From NCBI GenBank assembly GCA_031382215.1, contig JANMYQ010000360.1, forward strand, positions 1 through 64,000: a stretch of DNA of 64,000 nt, given 5' to 3'. This document shows, in pieces, positions 28,413 through 38,017 of this stretch; positions within the stretch are counted from its first letter, which is position 1; each line of letters starts with the position of its first letter. The stretch is from LGRD01 sp031382215. GTDB taxonomy: Bacteria; Pseudomonadota; Gammaproteobacteria; Burkholderiales; Burkholderiaceae_C. Position numbers and translations under genes: made by a program. The notes beneath the pieces were generated by a model. The model did not search any database and had not been told where the DNA came from. It saw only the letters and a list, made by a program, of their open reading frames with translations.

Positions 28413-28919
28413 ATGTTCCACAACATTCGTGCCGATCTGCGCGCCTACTCGGGCCAGTGGGGTGCCCAGGGCTTCTGGGTAATGGTCGTCTATCGGTTCG
28501 GCCGCTGGCGTTACGGCGTGCGGCCCGCATTGGTGCGCAAGGCGTTCTCGCTGCTCTACAAGTTGCTTTACAAGCTCGTGCAAATCGTCACGGGGGTGGA
28601 GCTGCCCTGTGAGGTAGAGGTAGGCAAGAATTTCGTCATCGACCATTTCGGTGGCATCGTAATCAGTGGCTACGCCAGGTTCGGCGATAACTGCCGTATC
28701 CGGTCCGGCGTGGTCGTGGGCCTGAGCCGTGTTGAGGAACCGTGCGCGCCCGTGATCGGCAACAACGTGGATATCGGCGCAGGCGCCAAAGTGCTGGGCA
28801 ACATCACCGTCGGCGACAACGTGCTTATCGGCGCCAATGCGGTGGTGGTGCGCGATGTCCCCGGAAATTCGACTGCTGTTGGTGTGCCCGCAATCATCAA
28901 GCCACGGAGCGCCCCATGA
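28413..28919 (+). CDS. Hexapeptide-repeat acetyltransferase (serine O-acetyltransferase-like)
   Basis: 168 residues. The C-terminal half is a left-handed beta-helix of hexapeptide repeats (VIGNNVDIGAGAKVLGNITV, NVLIGANAVVVRDVPG) ending in the acyl-CoA binding region. It resembles EpsC/WcaB-type acetyltransferases of polysaccharide loci. It probably O-acetylates a sugar of the repeat unit. The stop overlaps the next start (ATGA). Confidence 0.88.
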   Translation: MFHNIRADLRAYSGQWGAQGFWVMVVYRFGRWRYGVRPALVRKAFSLLYKLLYKLVQIVTGVELPCEVEVGKNFVIDHFGGIVISGYARFGDNCRIRSGVVVGLSRVEEPCAPVIGNNVDIGAGAKVLGNITVGDNVLIGANAVVVRDVPGNSTAVGVPAIIKPRSAP

Positions 28920-30109
28920 AAGTTGCCGTGCCGGGACCATTGCTTATCCTGCCGAGCTTGACCGCGGTGCCCGCCGAGAGTGGGCGCATGGGTATCACCA
29001 CAAAATTCCTTGAGGGCGTTGAGGAGTTTGTGCGGCATTGGACCGGCCCCGTTACGGTGTTGATAGAAGCCGCCGCAAACGCCGGGAACAACCTCGACAA
29101 CACCCAGATTCTGCCCAGCGAGATGCCCTTCAAGATCAAGCTGGCCGACTTCGACAGGCTCGAGGCCGAGCCCGACTTTTTGTCTGCAGGCGTCATCGTT
29201 GCCACGGCCTGCCATAGACAAAACCATGTCGGAAGTCTTGCCGCCGCAAAGGGCATTCCGTGCGTGTACGTTACCGAGTACTCGCTCAAGACGTGTGAGC
29301 AGATCATCGATGCCGAGACACGCAATCCCCTGCTTCGTCTTCGACGCAAGTGGTGGGCCCGGCGACATGCCAAGCGTGAACTTGCCGCCATCCGCCAAGC
29401 CGCGGGAGTGCAATGCAATGGAACGCCGACCTACGACGTCTTCCGGCAAGCCAACGCGAATTCGCTGCTCTATTTCGACACGCGCGTTACGCGCTCCATG
29501 CTGATCGGGCGGGAACAACTCAAGGTGCGACTTGCTTCGACCGAAGGCCAGCCACTCCGACTGTTGTTCTCTGGCCGCCTCATCGCAATGAAAGGTGCCG
29601 ATGACCTGATCGCTGTTGCAAGAGAGCTCAAAGCCATGGGTGTGCCCTTCCAGCTGACGATCTGTGGCGACGGCGATCTGGCGCCGACGATGCGCCAGCA
29701 GATCGCAGCGTGGGGATTGAATGGCTGCGTGCATCTTGCGGGCGTACTCGACTTTCACAAGGAACTGATTCCGCACGTTCAGCGGCAGACAGATCTTTTT
29801 CTATGTTGTCACCGTCAGGGAGATCCGTCTTGCACCTATCTGGAAACCATGAGTTGTGGTGTGCCCATCGTGGGTTACGACAACGAGGCATTTGAAGGAC
29901 TGGTCAAGACGTCCGGATGCGGCTGGTTGGTTCCCATGAACGATGCGCGAGCGATGGCAACGAAGGTGGCGGAGATCTCGCGGGATAGAGAGCAAATGCG
30001 GGAGGCCGCGTTCGCATCACTCGAATTCGCCGCAGCGAACACCTTCGAAGCAACCTTCGCGCGTCGCGTGACGCATCTCAAGGGCATTGCGAGGGACGCA
30101 ATCTCGTGA
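28916..30109 (+). CDS. Family 4 (GT-B) glycosyltransferase
   Basis: 397 residues. The donor-binding half has LFSGRLIAMKGADDLIAVA, LTICGDGDLAP and the ETMSCGVPIVGYDNEAF motif of GT4 enzymes. The start ATG at 28916 overlaps the acetyltransferase stop. Donor and linkage are unknown. Confidence 0.9.
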   Translation: MKVAVPGPLLILPSLTAVPAESGRMGITTKFLEGVEEFVRHWTGPVTVLIEAAANAGNNLDNTQILPSEMPFKIKLADFDRLEAEPDFLSAGVIVATACHRQNHVGSLAAAKGIPCVYVTEYSLKTCEQIIDAETRNPLLRLRRKWWARRHAKRELAAIRQAAGVQCNGTPTYDVFRQANANSLLYFDTRVTRSMLIGREQLKVRLASTEGQPLRLLFSGRLIAMKGADDLIAVARELKAMGVPFQLTICGDGDLAPTMRQQIAAWGLNGCVHLAGVLDFHKELIPHVQRQTDLFLCCHRQGDPSCTYLETMSCGVPIVGYDNEAFEGLVKTSGCGWLVPMNDARAMATKVAEISRDREQMREAAFASLEFAAANTFEATFARRVTHLKGIARDAIS

Positions 30110-30158
30110 ATGTCAGTCGCGGAGCCGTGGGACAAACTTTTCTACAGACTGGAGCGCT

Positions 30159-31028
30159 ATGCTGAGCCTTGAGGGTATTGCCAGTCACGTGAGACGAATC
30201 AGCTACCACCTGGGGCGGCGTGCCACTTTCGGGAACCACCGCTTCAAGCTTGCGGGCTACTACGCCAGTCGACTCGAATCCTCCGAAGAGAGGCACGAGC
30301 CAAACTTGACGGCCGTGCTCAAACGACAACTTGAATCTAGGTCTGGGGCGTTTATCGACATCGGTGTGAACGTTGGCCAAACCTTGCTAAAGGTGCTCGG
30401 CGTGGATCGCAATCGAGCCTACATCGGCTTCGAGCCCCAAATTGCGTGCTGCTACAACGTCGAGCAATTCCTGCGCTTGAATCAGCTGCAAAACGCCGTG
30501 CTACTGCCCATTGCCCTGTCGGACGCGGATGGCATCATGACGTTTCACTCCAGCGGCGAGTTCGACGAAATGGCGAGCCTGATAGCAGCCAAGCTTGGGC
30601 ACAGCCCCTCCATCAAGTCTCACGTGCAGGCACGCATCGGCGACGATGTGCTGCGTGAACTCGGGGTGGATGACATCTGCGCAATAAAGATCGACGTAGA
30701 GGGTGCAGAACTACAGGTTCTGCGCGGACTGCGCAAGACGCTAGCAGCCAAACGCCCCGCCTTGGTCTTTGAGGTCTTGCCAAACTTTCATGGATTCGAA
30801 GAGCGCGTCATGCATCCGCCTGCACTTTGCGCGTCAAACCAAGCTGCTGCGGACGCCATCTACGACTTGCTCTCAGGGATTGGGTACGACATCTTCCAGA
30901 TCGACGGCATGGGTGCTGAAACGAAGATTGCTCGGTTCGAGTTAGACGACCGCCAGGACTATGTTGGCGCAAACTACATAGCACATGCGCAGACTTTTCG
31001 TCCCCCAGGCTCGGCCGTCTCCCAGTGA
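30159..31028 (+). CDS. FkbM family methyltransferase
   Basis: 289 residues from ATG 30159 with GGAGCG upstream. The SAM-binding site is FIDIGVNVGQT; GFEPQ and the IKIDVEGAELQVLRGLR block are characteristic of FkbM. It should O-methylate a sugar of the polymer. The stop overlaps the next GTG start by 4 bp. Confidence 0.88.
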   Translation: MLSLEGIASHVRRISYHLGRRATFGNHRFKLAGYYASRLESSEERHEPNLTAVLKRQLESRSGAFIDIGVNVGQTLLKVLGVDRNRAYIGFEPQIACCYNVEQFLRLNQLQNAVLLPIALSDADGIMTFHSSGEFDEMASLIAAKLGHSPSIKSHVQARIGDDVLRELGVDDICAIKIDVEGAELQVLRGLRKTLAAKRPALVFEVLPNFHGFEERVMHPPALCASNQAAADAIYDLLSGIGYDIFQIDGMGAETKIARFELDDRQDYVGANYIAHAQTFRPPGSAVSQ

Positions 31029-32017
31029 TTGCCGCCGCGGGGCTGACCCGGAACATCGCGGTCGTGGCGATTGGTCGCAACGAGGGAGCGCGACTTGAGC
31101 GGTGCTTGACTTCAGTAGAAGAGGGGGCTGCCGTTTTGGTGTACGTCGATTCTGGCTCCACAGACGGCTCGGCGGCGATTGCACAGTCGTTGGGTGCCCA
31201 GGTAGTCAACCTGGACATGGCGCAGCCCTTTACCGCTGCCCGAGCCCGCAACGCAGGGTATCTGAGCGCCCTGCAGGCGGCGCCCGCCGTCGAGTTCATT
31301 CAGTTCGTCGACGGCGACTGCGAAGTGGCGGCAGGTTGGGTCACAAAGGCAAGCACCTTTCTGCGTATGCAGCCGCTGGCCGCGGCGGTGTGCGGCCGGC
31401 GCCGAGAGCGCTTTCCAGACAAGACTATCTACAACCGCTTGTGCGACATGGAATGGGATACGCCGGTGGGCCAGGCCCTGGCCTGCGGCGGTGACGTGCT
31501 GGTGCGCGTGGCCTCGCTGCTGCAGGTGGGTGGCTACCGTGAAGACCTGATCGCGGGTGAAGAACCCGAGCTGTGCGTGCGCTTGCGGGCCAAAGGCTGG
31601 CAAGTGTGGCGGCTTGATGAAGAGATGACGCTGCACGACGCTGCAATGACGCGCTTCAGCCAATGGTGGAAGCGCAGCATGCGCGCAGGCTATGCGTTTG
31701 CAGAAGGCGCGCATCTGCACGGCGCGCCACCAGAGCGGCATTGGGTGCGCGAGTCGCGCAGCGCGTGGGTGTGGGGGCTGGGCCTCCCGCTGGCCTTGCT
31801 GTTGCTCGGGTTGGTGTGGCCAGTGGTCTTTTGGGGGTTGCTGGTGTACCCGCTGCAGGTGGCGCGCCTGGCCATCAAGGGCAGCGGCTCCTTCAAGCTC
31901 AGGCTGGCCAGGGCGTTCTTCCTGGTGTTGGGCAAGTTTGCAGAGGCGGCGGGGCAGTTGAAATTCTTGCGCCAGCGCCTGCACGGCGGGCCGGCCCGGT
32001 TGATCGAATACAAGTAG
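31025..32017 (+). CDS. Family 2 glycosyltransferase with C-terminal membrane segments
   Basis: 330 residues. The N-terminal GT-A domain has VVAIGRNEGARLERCL, VYVDSGSTDGS, FTAARARNAG and FVDGDCE as the metal-binding acidic motif. Two hydrophobic segments (about 250-285) anchor it to the membrane. GTG start overlapping the methyltransferase stop. From about 31 kb the GC content is back to the genome level. Confidence 0.88.
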   Translation: MIAAAGLTRNIAVVAIGRNEGARLERCLTSVEEGAAVLVYVDSGSTDGSAAIAQSLGAQVVNLDMAQPFTAARARNAGYLSALQAAPAVEFIQFVDGDCEVAAGWVTKASTFLRMQPLAAAVCGRRRERFPDKTIYNRLCDMEWDTPVGQALACGGDVLVRVASLLQVGGYREDLIAGEEPELCVRLRAKGWQVWRLDEEMTLHDAAMTRFSQWWKRSMRAGYAFAEGAHLHGAPPERHWVRESRSAWVWGLGLPLALLLLGLVWPVVFWGLLVYPLQVARLAIKGSGSFKLRLARAFFLVLGKFAEAAGQLKFLRQRLHGGPARLIEYK

Positions 32018-32038
32018 GTCACGTCGTAGCGCACCGTC

Positions 32039-33262
32039 ATGAGCCTTCACGTCGCCTACCTGGTCAACCAGTACCCCAAGGTCAGCCACAGCTTCATCCG
32101 CCGGGAGATCCTGGCGCTGGAGCGGCAGGGCGTGGTGGTGCAGCGCCTGGCCATCCGTGGCTGGGCCGACGAGGTGGTGGACGAAGAAGACAAGCGCGAG
32201 CGCGAGCGCACGCAATACGTGCTGCAGCGCGGGCCGGGGCCGATGCTGCTGGCCGTGCTCGGTGCGCTGCTGGCCTCGCCGGTGCGGTTCTTCAAAGCGC
32301 TGGCCCTGGCCACTCGAATGGGCTGGCGCGCTGACCGGTCGCTGCCCTACCACTGGGTCTACCTGGCCGAGGCATGTGTGCTTGTCGGTTGGCTGCGGCG
32401 CTCTGGCGCCACGCACCTGCACGCCCACTTCGGCACCAACCCGGCCGAGGTGGCGATGCTGGTGCGTGAATTGGGTGGCCCGCCCTACAGCTTTACCGTG
32501 CACGGGCCAGAAGAGTTCGACAAGCCGCAGTTCATCAGCCTGGGCGAGAAGATTCGCCGTGCGGCCTTTGTGGTGGCCATCAGCTCATACGGCAGAAGCC
32601 AATTGTTTCGATGGGTGCAGCGCTCGCACTGGGGCAAAGTTGAGGTGGTTCACTGTGGGTTGGAGCAGAGCTTCCATGCCGAGGCCAGCGGCCCGCCGCC
32701 AGCAACAGCCAGGCTGGTGTGCGTGGGCCGAATCTGCGAGCAGAAGGGGCAGTTGCTGCTCGTGGAAGCCGCGGCTCGCCTGGCCCGGCGTGGCGTGGCG
32801 TTCGAGTTGGTGTTGGCAGGCGACGGTGAGATGCGGGGCGAGGTGGAGGCCTTGGTTCGCGCCGCGGCGCTCGAACCCCAGGTGCGCATCACAGGCTGGA
32901 TCAGCAGTGGCCAGGTACGCAGCGAGATCTTGGCGGCCCGCGCGCTGGTGTTGCCCAGCTTTGCCGAAGGGCTGCCCGTGGTGATCATGGAAGCCATGGC
33001 CTTGCGTCGCCCGGTGATCACCACCTATGTGGCGGGCATTCCGGAACTGGTGCGCCATGGAGAGGGCGGCTGGCTGGTCCCCGCGGGCGACGTTGATCAA
33101 CTGGCCAACGCCATGCAGACGTGCCTTGCCGCACCGGCCGGAGAGCTGGCACGCATGGGGCAGGCGGCACACCAGCGGGTGCTGGAGCGGCATGACATCG
33201 ACTCAGAGGCCGGCAAGTTGGCCGCACTGTTCCGCCAGCATGGGGGTGCGGCCGCCGCCTGA
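32039..33262 (+). CDS. Family 4 glycosyltransferase (WcaL-like)
   Basis: 407 residues. The N-terminus (YLVNQYPKVSHSFIRREILA) and HLHAHFGTNPAEVAM are typical of colanic acid WcaL/AmsK-type transferases. The donor site has FELVLAGDGEMRGEVE and PSFAEGLPVVIMEAMA. It probably adds a sugar, often galactose in relatives, to the growing repeat unit. The next gene starts 3 bp after the stop. Confidence 0.92.
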   Translation: MSLHVAYLVNQYPKVSHSFIRREILALERQGVVVQRLAIRGWADEVVDEEDKRERERTQYVLQRGPGPMLLAVLGALLASPVRFFKALALATRMGWRADRSLPYHWVYLAEACVLVGWLRRSGATHLHAHFGTNPAEVAMLVRELGGPPYSFTVHGPEEFDKPQFISLGEKIRRAAFVVAISSYGRSQLFRWVQRSHWGKVEVVHCGLEQSFHAEASGPPPATARLVCVGRICEQKGQLLLVEAAARLARRGVAFELVLAGDGEMRGEVEALVRAAALEPQVRITGWISSGQVRSEILAARALVLPSFAEGLPVVIMEAMALRRPVITTYVAGIPELVRHGEGGWLVPAGDVDQLANAMQTCLAAPAGELARMGQAAHQRVLERHDIDSEAGKLAALFRQHGGAAAA

Positions 33263-33265
33263 ACC

Positions 33266-34471
33266 ATGGGAGCGAATGTCTTGTTCATCTTTGGGGGCGT
33301 GCTGACACTGGTGCTGGTGATGCTGCTGGTTCCAACCGCCGTGCTACTGGTTCAGGTGCTGGCCGCAAGGCGGGCCGAGCCCGACGCCTTGCCACCCCCG
33401 GTGGCAAGGCCGCGGCTTGCGGTGCTCATGCCCGCTCACGACGAGGCGGCAGGCATTGCGGCAGCCATCCAGTCCGTGTTGCCGCAGTTGGTTGCCGGTG
33501 ACAGGCTGCTGGTGGTGGCTGACAACTGCAACGACGACACTGCTGCGGTGGCCGCCGCTGCAGGGGCGGAAGTGGTGCAGCGGGTGGACCCAGGTCGCCG
33601 AGGCAAGGGTTATGCGCTGGACTTTGGCGTGCGGCACTTGGAATTGGACCCGCCGCAAGTGGTGGTGATCGTCGACGCCGATTGCACCGTTGGCCCCGGT
33701 TCCGTGGCGCGCCTGGGCGATGTGTGCGGTGTCTCCAATCGACCGGTACAGGCTCTGGACCTGATGTTTTCGCCGCCCGGCGCCGGCTTGAAGGCAAGGC
33801 TGGCCGAACTGGCCTGGGTGGTCAAGAACCAGGCTCGGCCGCTGGGCTACTTGCACATGGGCTTGCCGTGCCAACTGATGGGCACGGGCATGGCGTTTCC
33901 ATGGGGGTTGATCCGCAACGCGCCGCTCGCTTCTGGCCACATCGTGGAAGACTTGCAATTGGGGCTGAACCTGGCCAGGGCGGGCACGCCACCCTTGTTT
34001 TGCCCACAGGCGCTGGTGACCAGCACCTTCCCTGCAGACGCGGTGGGCCTGGCCACGCAACGCACACGCTGGGAGCACGGGCACATGGGCGTCATTGCGA
34101 GCCAGGGCCCGCGCATGTTGTGGCGTGCGCTGGCGAGTGGGCAAGTCGCACTCGCGGCCATGGCGCTCGACCTGTGCGTGCCGCCGTTGGCATCACTGGT
34201 ACTGCTGTTGGCTTCGGGCATGGCATTGGGCACGGTGTTGGTGGCGCTGGGCGGCACCGCTGCGCCGCTGGCGCTGTCGCTGCTGGCCTTTGCGATGCTC
34301 GTCGCCGCTGTGCTGTTGGCGTGGGCGCGCTTCGGTCGGCACATCGTGTCGCTGAAGGAATTGCTGTCTGTTCCCGGCTACGTGCTGGCAAAGCTGCCGC
34401 TGTATGCGCGGCTGTTCAAGGGGCGCCAGGCAGAGTGGGTGCGCACGGAGCGCGACGATGGAAAGCGCTAG
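33266..34471 (+). CDS. Membrane-bound processive-type family 2 glycosyltransferase
   Basis: 401 residues: N-terminal membrane segment, cytoplasmic GT2 domain with LAVLMPAHDEAAGI, VADNCNDDT and VDADCTV as acidic motifs, and QRTRWEHG matching the QxxRW signature. Several C-terminal membrane segments (about 285-375) follow. The arrangement is that of cellulose synthase-like or dolichyl-mannose-type GT2 enzymes. It overlaps the next gene by 14 bp. Confidence 0.88.
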   Translation: MGANVLFIFGGVLTLVLVMLLVPTAVLLVQVLAARRAEPDALPPPVARPRLAVLMPAHDEAAGIAAAIQSVLPQLVAGDRLLVVADNCNDDTAAVAAAAGAEVVQRVDPGRRGKGYALDFGVRHLELDPPQVVVIVDADCTVGPGSVARLGDVCGVSNRPVQALDLMFSPPGAGLKARLAELAWVVKNQARPLGYLHMGLPCQLMGTGMAFPWGLIRNAPLASGHIVEDLQLGLNLARAGTPPLFCPQALVTSTFPADAVGLATQRTRWEHGHMGVIASQGPRMLWRALASGQVALAAMALDLCVPPLASLVLLLASGMALGTVLVALGGTAAPLALSLLAFAMLVAAVLLAWARFGRHIVSLKELLSVPGYVLAKLPLYARLFKGRQAEWVRTERDDGKR

Positions 34472-35558
34472 CGTGGACTTCGAGCGCAAGGTCTTCTGCG
34501 TGCTGGGTTTGCCCATCGACGCCATCGACATGCATGGCGCCGTGCAACGCGTGCGGCATGCAGCGTTCAGCAACACGCGGTGCTTCATCTCCACACCCAA
34601 CCTCAACTTCGTCGTGGCGGCCAGAACGGACGCTGCCTTCAGAGACTCGGTACTGCACAGCGACTTGAGCCTGGCCGACGGCATGCCTCTGGTGTGGGTG
34701 GCACGCCTGCTGGGCTTGCCCATTCGTGAGCGTGTCAGTGGTGCAGGGCTGTTCGAGCAACTGCAGCAGCACGCCGGGCCGCCCGTTTCCATCTATTTCT
34801 TCGGGGGTCCGGAAGGTGCAGCAGAGGCAGCTGCAAAGCGCGTCAATCAAAGGGGCGGGGGCCTGCGATGCGTGGGCTTCGATGCTGCGGGCTTCGGAAG
34901 CATTGAAGAGATGAGCAGCCCCGACTGCATCGAGCGCATCAACCGCAGCGGCGCGCAGTTCGTCATCGCGGCGCTGGGCGCAAAGAAGGGGCAAGCGTGG
35001 ATCGAGCACAACCGTGCAAGCCTGACTGCGCCGGTGCTGTGTCACCTGGGGGCCGTCGTGAACTTCGCCGCCGGCACCGTGCGCCGCGCGCCACAGTGGG
35101 TTCAGGCGATCGGAGCCGAATGGCTATGGCGCATCAAGGAAGAGCGCAGCCTCGCGAGCAGGTACTGGGCCGATGGGGTCGCGTTTGCCGGCATGCTGTT
35201 CCGCCAAGTGCTGCCGCTCGTCGTGTCATTGAGGTTGAACCGGCCGACGGCGAGCGATTTGGCGAGGGCCCAGGTTTCGGTTGCTGAAGCGACCAGTCAG
35301 ACGACGTTCGAACTGACCGGGGCTTGGGTTTACTCGAAACTTGCGCCCCTACGCGTTGCGTTATCACTAGCTTCAAAAGGGCAGTCAAAGATCGTGCTCG
35401 ACTTGAAGCATGTAACACACGTGGATAGTGCATTCCTGGGGCTGTTGCTGCTAACTCATGGTTTGATGGATCGACCGCAGAGGTTGATTGTTCGAGGCCT
35501 AGCTGGGGACGTCACGGATATTTTCGATCGCCATGGAGTTGGATACATATTGATCTAG
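34458..35558 (+). CDS. WecG/TagA/CpsF glycosyltransferase fused to a STAS-like domain
   Basis: 366 residues. Residues 12-255 are a WecG/TagA/CpsF transferase: TPNLNFVVAARTD, SLADGMPLVW, RVSGAGLFEQL, GAKKGQAWIE and LGAVVNFAAGTV. Relatives add N-acetylmannosaminuronic acid or similar sugars to a lipid-linked acceptor. Residues 270-366 look like a STAS/MlaB-like fold (beta strand FELTGAW, KIVLDLKHVTHVDSAFLGLL with Asp323-Ser324 at the usual phospho-acceptor place, LIVRGLAGDVTDIF). The plain enzyme is near 250 residues, so the tail is an added module. GC drops within the tail. Confidence 0.8.
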   Translation: MESASVDFERKVFCVLGLPIDAIDMHGAVQRVRHAAFSNTRCFISTPNLNFVVAARTDAAFRDSVLHSDLSLADGMPLVWVARLLGLPIRERVSGAGLFEQLQQHAGPPVSIYFFGGPEGAAEAAAKRVNQRGGGLRCVGFDAAGFGSIEEMSSPDCIERINRSGAQFVIAALGAKKGQAWIEHNRASLTAPVLCHLGAVVNFAAGTVRRAPQWVQAIGAEWLWRIKEERSLASRYWADGVAFAGMLFRQVLPLVVSLRLNRPTASDLARAQVSVAEATSQTTFELTGAWVYSKLAPLRVALSLASKGQSKIVLDLKHVTHVDSAFLGLLLLTHGLMDRPQRLIVRGLAGDVTDIFDRHGVGYILI

Positions 35559-35611
35559 TCTTTGGGCGCCGTCTTGTTGGTTAAGCAGGCCATTCACAGC
35601 ATCGTTGTTTG

Positions 35612-36616
35612 TCAAGATAGGCAGCGCATGCAGTCGACCAACATTTGCCGAAGCGGAAGTCTGTTGTTTAGAGTCGATCCATAAGCCCCGAACCTACTAA
35701 GCTGAAGTAGCGCTTGCAGCCTTTGAATGCGCGTCCCGGAGCCATATATTTTTAGACGTTGGCTGTATATTTTGTGGAGCATGGAGAGATGCTCAATATA
35801 TATAGGCGCTGTCCTGGCGCATTCTATTGGCCTGAAAGTTCCATCTGAGAAACCATCAAGAATTGCGCGGAGAAGATTTTCCGTTCGCTGAATATTCTCT
35901 TGCCGCGTGTCAAATGTGCGCAGCGGTCTAGCCTTGGGCGCGTCATGTCCTGCTGGCGATACAGAGGTGCTATGACGCCGAAACTGCATCAGTTCACTGT
36001 CGATGAAGTGAATATCGCCGACCATGCCGGCAGCTAGCAATAGGGCAAAATCAAAGTTCCTTCCAGCATCGGCAATCACTGTCGAACCGGCGCGCTGAAC
36101 TTCAACAAGTGCCTTTAGAACCTTTTGCGAAAATATCATCTGATGGCCAAACCCCCACAACGAGTCGGGAAAGTGCGGAAAGCGGAAGCAGCCACCGCCA
36201 ATATTAAATGGCTCGAAACGCCCCATCGGATTCAGATTATCATCGACTATTGTGCTGCGATGAAATATCAGAGAGACATTATCAAGAGCTAGAATCTTTC
36301 GGTAGTTTGAAAGCTTCTCGGGCGACCATACATCATCTTGATCGCAGTACGAAATGTAGTCGGTATGGCACTGGGCGAATGCCATCATGAAGTTGTCGAT
36401 CACTCCCAATCTAGATGCATTCTTGGAAACTTTCACCGGGAAGTTTGCTCTGCTCCTGAACTCTTCAACAATACCGATAGTATTGTCGCTCGACGCGTCA
36501 TCTGAGATCGAAACAATATCGGGTCTGACCGTCTGATTGAGAATGCTCTCAAGTTGTGCCTTGAGATATTTATCTCCGTTGAAAGTGGCTAGTGCGATTC
36601 CAATCGTGTAGTTCAT
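35612..36616 (-). CDS. Family 2 glycosyltransferase (alpha-1,3-rhamnosyltransferase-like), low GC
   Basis: 334 residues from ATG 36616; the frame stays open to 36706. The GT-A domain has IGIALATFNGDKYLKAQLES, ISDDASSDNT and YISYCDQDDVWSPEK, close to rhamnosyltransferases of O-antigen loci. Base composition is clearly poorer in GC (near 45 percent by eye) than all neighbours, a sign of recent transfer. It is convergent to the WecG-STAS gene and divergent from the acyltransferase. Confidence 0.87.
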   Translation of the reverse strand: MNYTIGIALATFNGDKYLKAQLESILNQTVRPDIVSISDDASSDNTIGIVEEFRSRANFPVKVSKNASRLGVIDNFMMAFAQCHTDYISYCDQDDVWSPEKLSNYRKILALDNVSLIFHRSTIVDDNLNPMGRFEPFNIGGGCFRFPHFPDSLWGFGHQMIFSQKVLKALVEVQRAGSTVIADAGRNFDFALLLAAGMVGDIHFIDSELMQFRRHSTSVSPAGHDAPKARPLRTFDTRQENIQRTENLLRAILDGFSDGTFRPIECARTAPIYIEHLSMLHKIYSQRLKIYGSGTRIQRLQALLQLSRFGAYGSTLNNRLPLRQMLVDCMRCLS

Positions 36617-36721
36617 GCTCAAACTCGCAAAGAAGAGGTAGTTGTACCTTATTCGCATTGAGAAAACATTTGTCGGTACCGATGCTGCGCACTCGATTCC
36701 GCACATTAACGGAGACTTGAA

Positions 36722-37780
36722 ATGACCTCACGGCACGCGCCGGACGCAATGTATTACCCTTGGTTTGACTGGCTACGGGCGCTTCTCGCCGTCACCGTCA
36801 TGCTCGGTCACGACGGGTTGATCCCCTGGAGCAGTTCGGGTGACCTCGCCGTAAAGGTCTTCTTCGCACTGAGCGGGTGGTTGATCGGTGGCATCCTTCT
36901 GCGGACTGATCGTCATGAGTTGCCTAGGTTCTACTTCAATCGCGCCATCCGAATCTGGGTGCCTTACTACCTTGCGCTCGCACTCCTGCTTGGTGCAAGC
37001 TTGCTTCGCGAGCCAGTCACCAGCAAGTGGCTGGAGTTTGTCTTCTACAAGGTCAACTTTGTCTACAACTGGTTCGGAACGAATCAGTTGGCGACAAGCG
37101 TCGCGGCAATGCCGCTTCGCGGGACCGGCAATCATTTCTGGAGTGTGAACGCGGAAGAGCAGTTCTACCTGCTTGCTCCGGTGCTGCTAGTTCTGATGTC
37201 TGCCCGTTTCGGGCGGTCGATCCCCGTTTGGGTCGCGCTCGCGTGCTTGGCTTGGCTGAGTCACCAGTACGCAAGCATCGTCTTCGGTGTCGCAGCTGCC
37301 GTCATTGCGCATGTTGTGCCAGGCGTGTTTCGGAGTGCGCGCGCTCGGACGCTCTTGGGGGCCACCGCGCTTGCTTCCGTTACAGCGATTGCGCTTCAGT
37401 TTCACTACGAACTGACCGCGCCAATCCTGGCTGTCTGCGTCGTGTTGCTGTTGGCCATCGAAGGTCCCCGCCGGTCGCTGGGGGCGATTGCAGGTGGCAT
37501 GTCATACCCGCTCTACCTCAATCATTGGATCGGGGTCTTCGTTGCCAACGCCCTCCTTCAGCCATTTGGACTACGCGGTTCTTTGGCAGGCCACGCGTTG
37601 TCGACCCTATTGAACGTTGCACTCGCGGTCGCGCTGTTCTGGTTCGTCGATCGCCGCCTTCTGCAGCACAGGAGCGAGTGGTACTCACCGCAGCGCGGCC
37701 TATGGGTAACGCGGGTCGCCTACCTCATGGTTGCAATCGGACTCCTGGTTGGCACTGCACTGATGCTTCAACGCAGGTGA
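36722..37780 (+). CDS. Acyltransferase 3 (OafA-like)
   Basis: 352 residues with about ten membrane segments. Family motifs: FDWLRALLAVTVMLGHDG near the N-terminus (His of the active site), KVFFALSGWLIGG, RAIRIWVPYY and FWSVNAEEQFYLLAP. It transfers acetyl or other acyl groups onto sugars of the polymer from the membrane. Confidence 0.92.
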   Translation: MTSRHAPDAMYYPWFDWLRALLAVTVMLGHDGLIPWSSSGDLAVKVFFALSGWLIGGILLRTDRHELPRFYFNRAIRIWVPYYLALALLLGASLLREPVTSKWLEFVFYKVNFVYNWFGTNQLATSVAAMPLRGTGNHFWSVNAEEQFYLLAPVLLVLMSARFGRSIPVWVALACLAWLSHQYASIVFGVAAAVIAHVVPGVFRSARARTLLGATALASVTAIALQFHYELTAPILAVCVVLLLAIEGPRRSLGAIAGGMSYPLYLNHWIGVFVANALLQPFGLRGSLAGHALSTLLNVALAVALFWFVDRRLLQHRSEWYSPQRGLWVTRVAYLMVAIGLLVGTALMLQRR

Positions 37781-38017
37781 TTGACTTACTCTCGCGATGG
37801 CGCGGCCAAGGTGAGCTGAGGGGCAACAACGAGGCTACGGACAGCGGTGCCCAGCGATTCAGCCATGCGCGCGACTGGTTGACGCCAATTGCCTTGGCGG
37901 CGGTCCATATAGTTGACGCCAGCTACGCGACGGCTTGAAGGTGCATTGGGCAGTGACCTTGTGTTCAGGGTGCGATCGGGTTCGTCGCGCACGGCGAAAG
38001 CGTACAGTGGAACGGAA

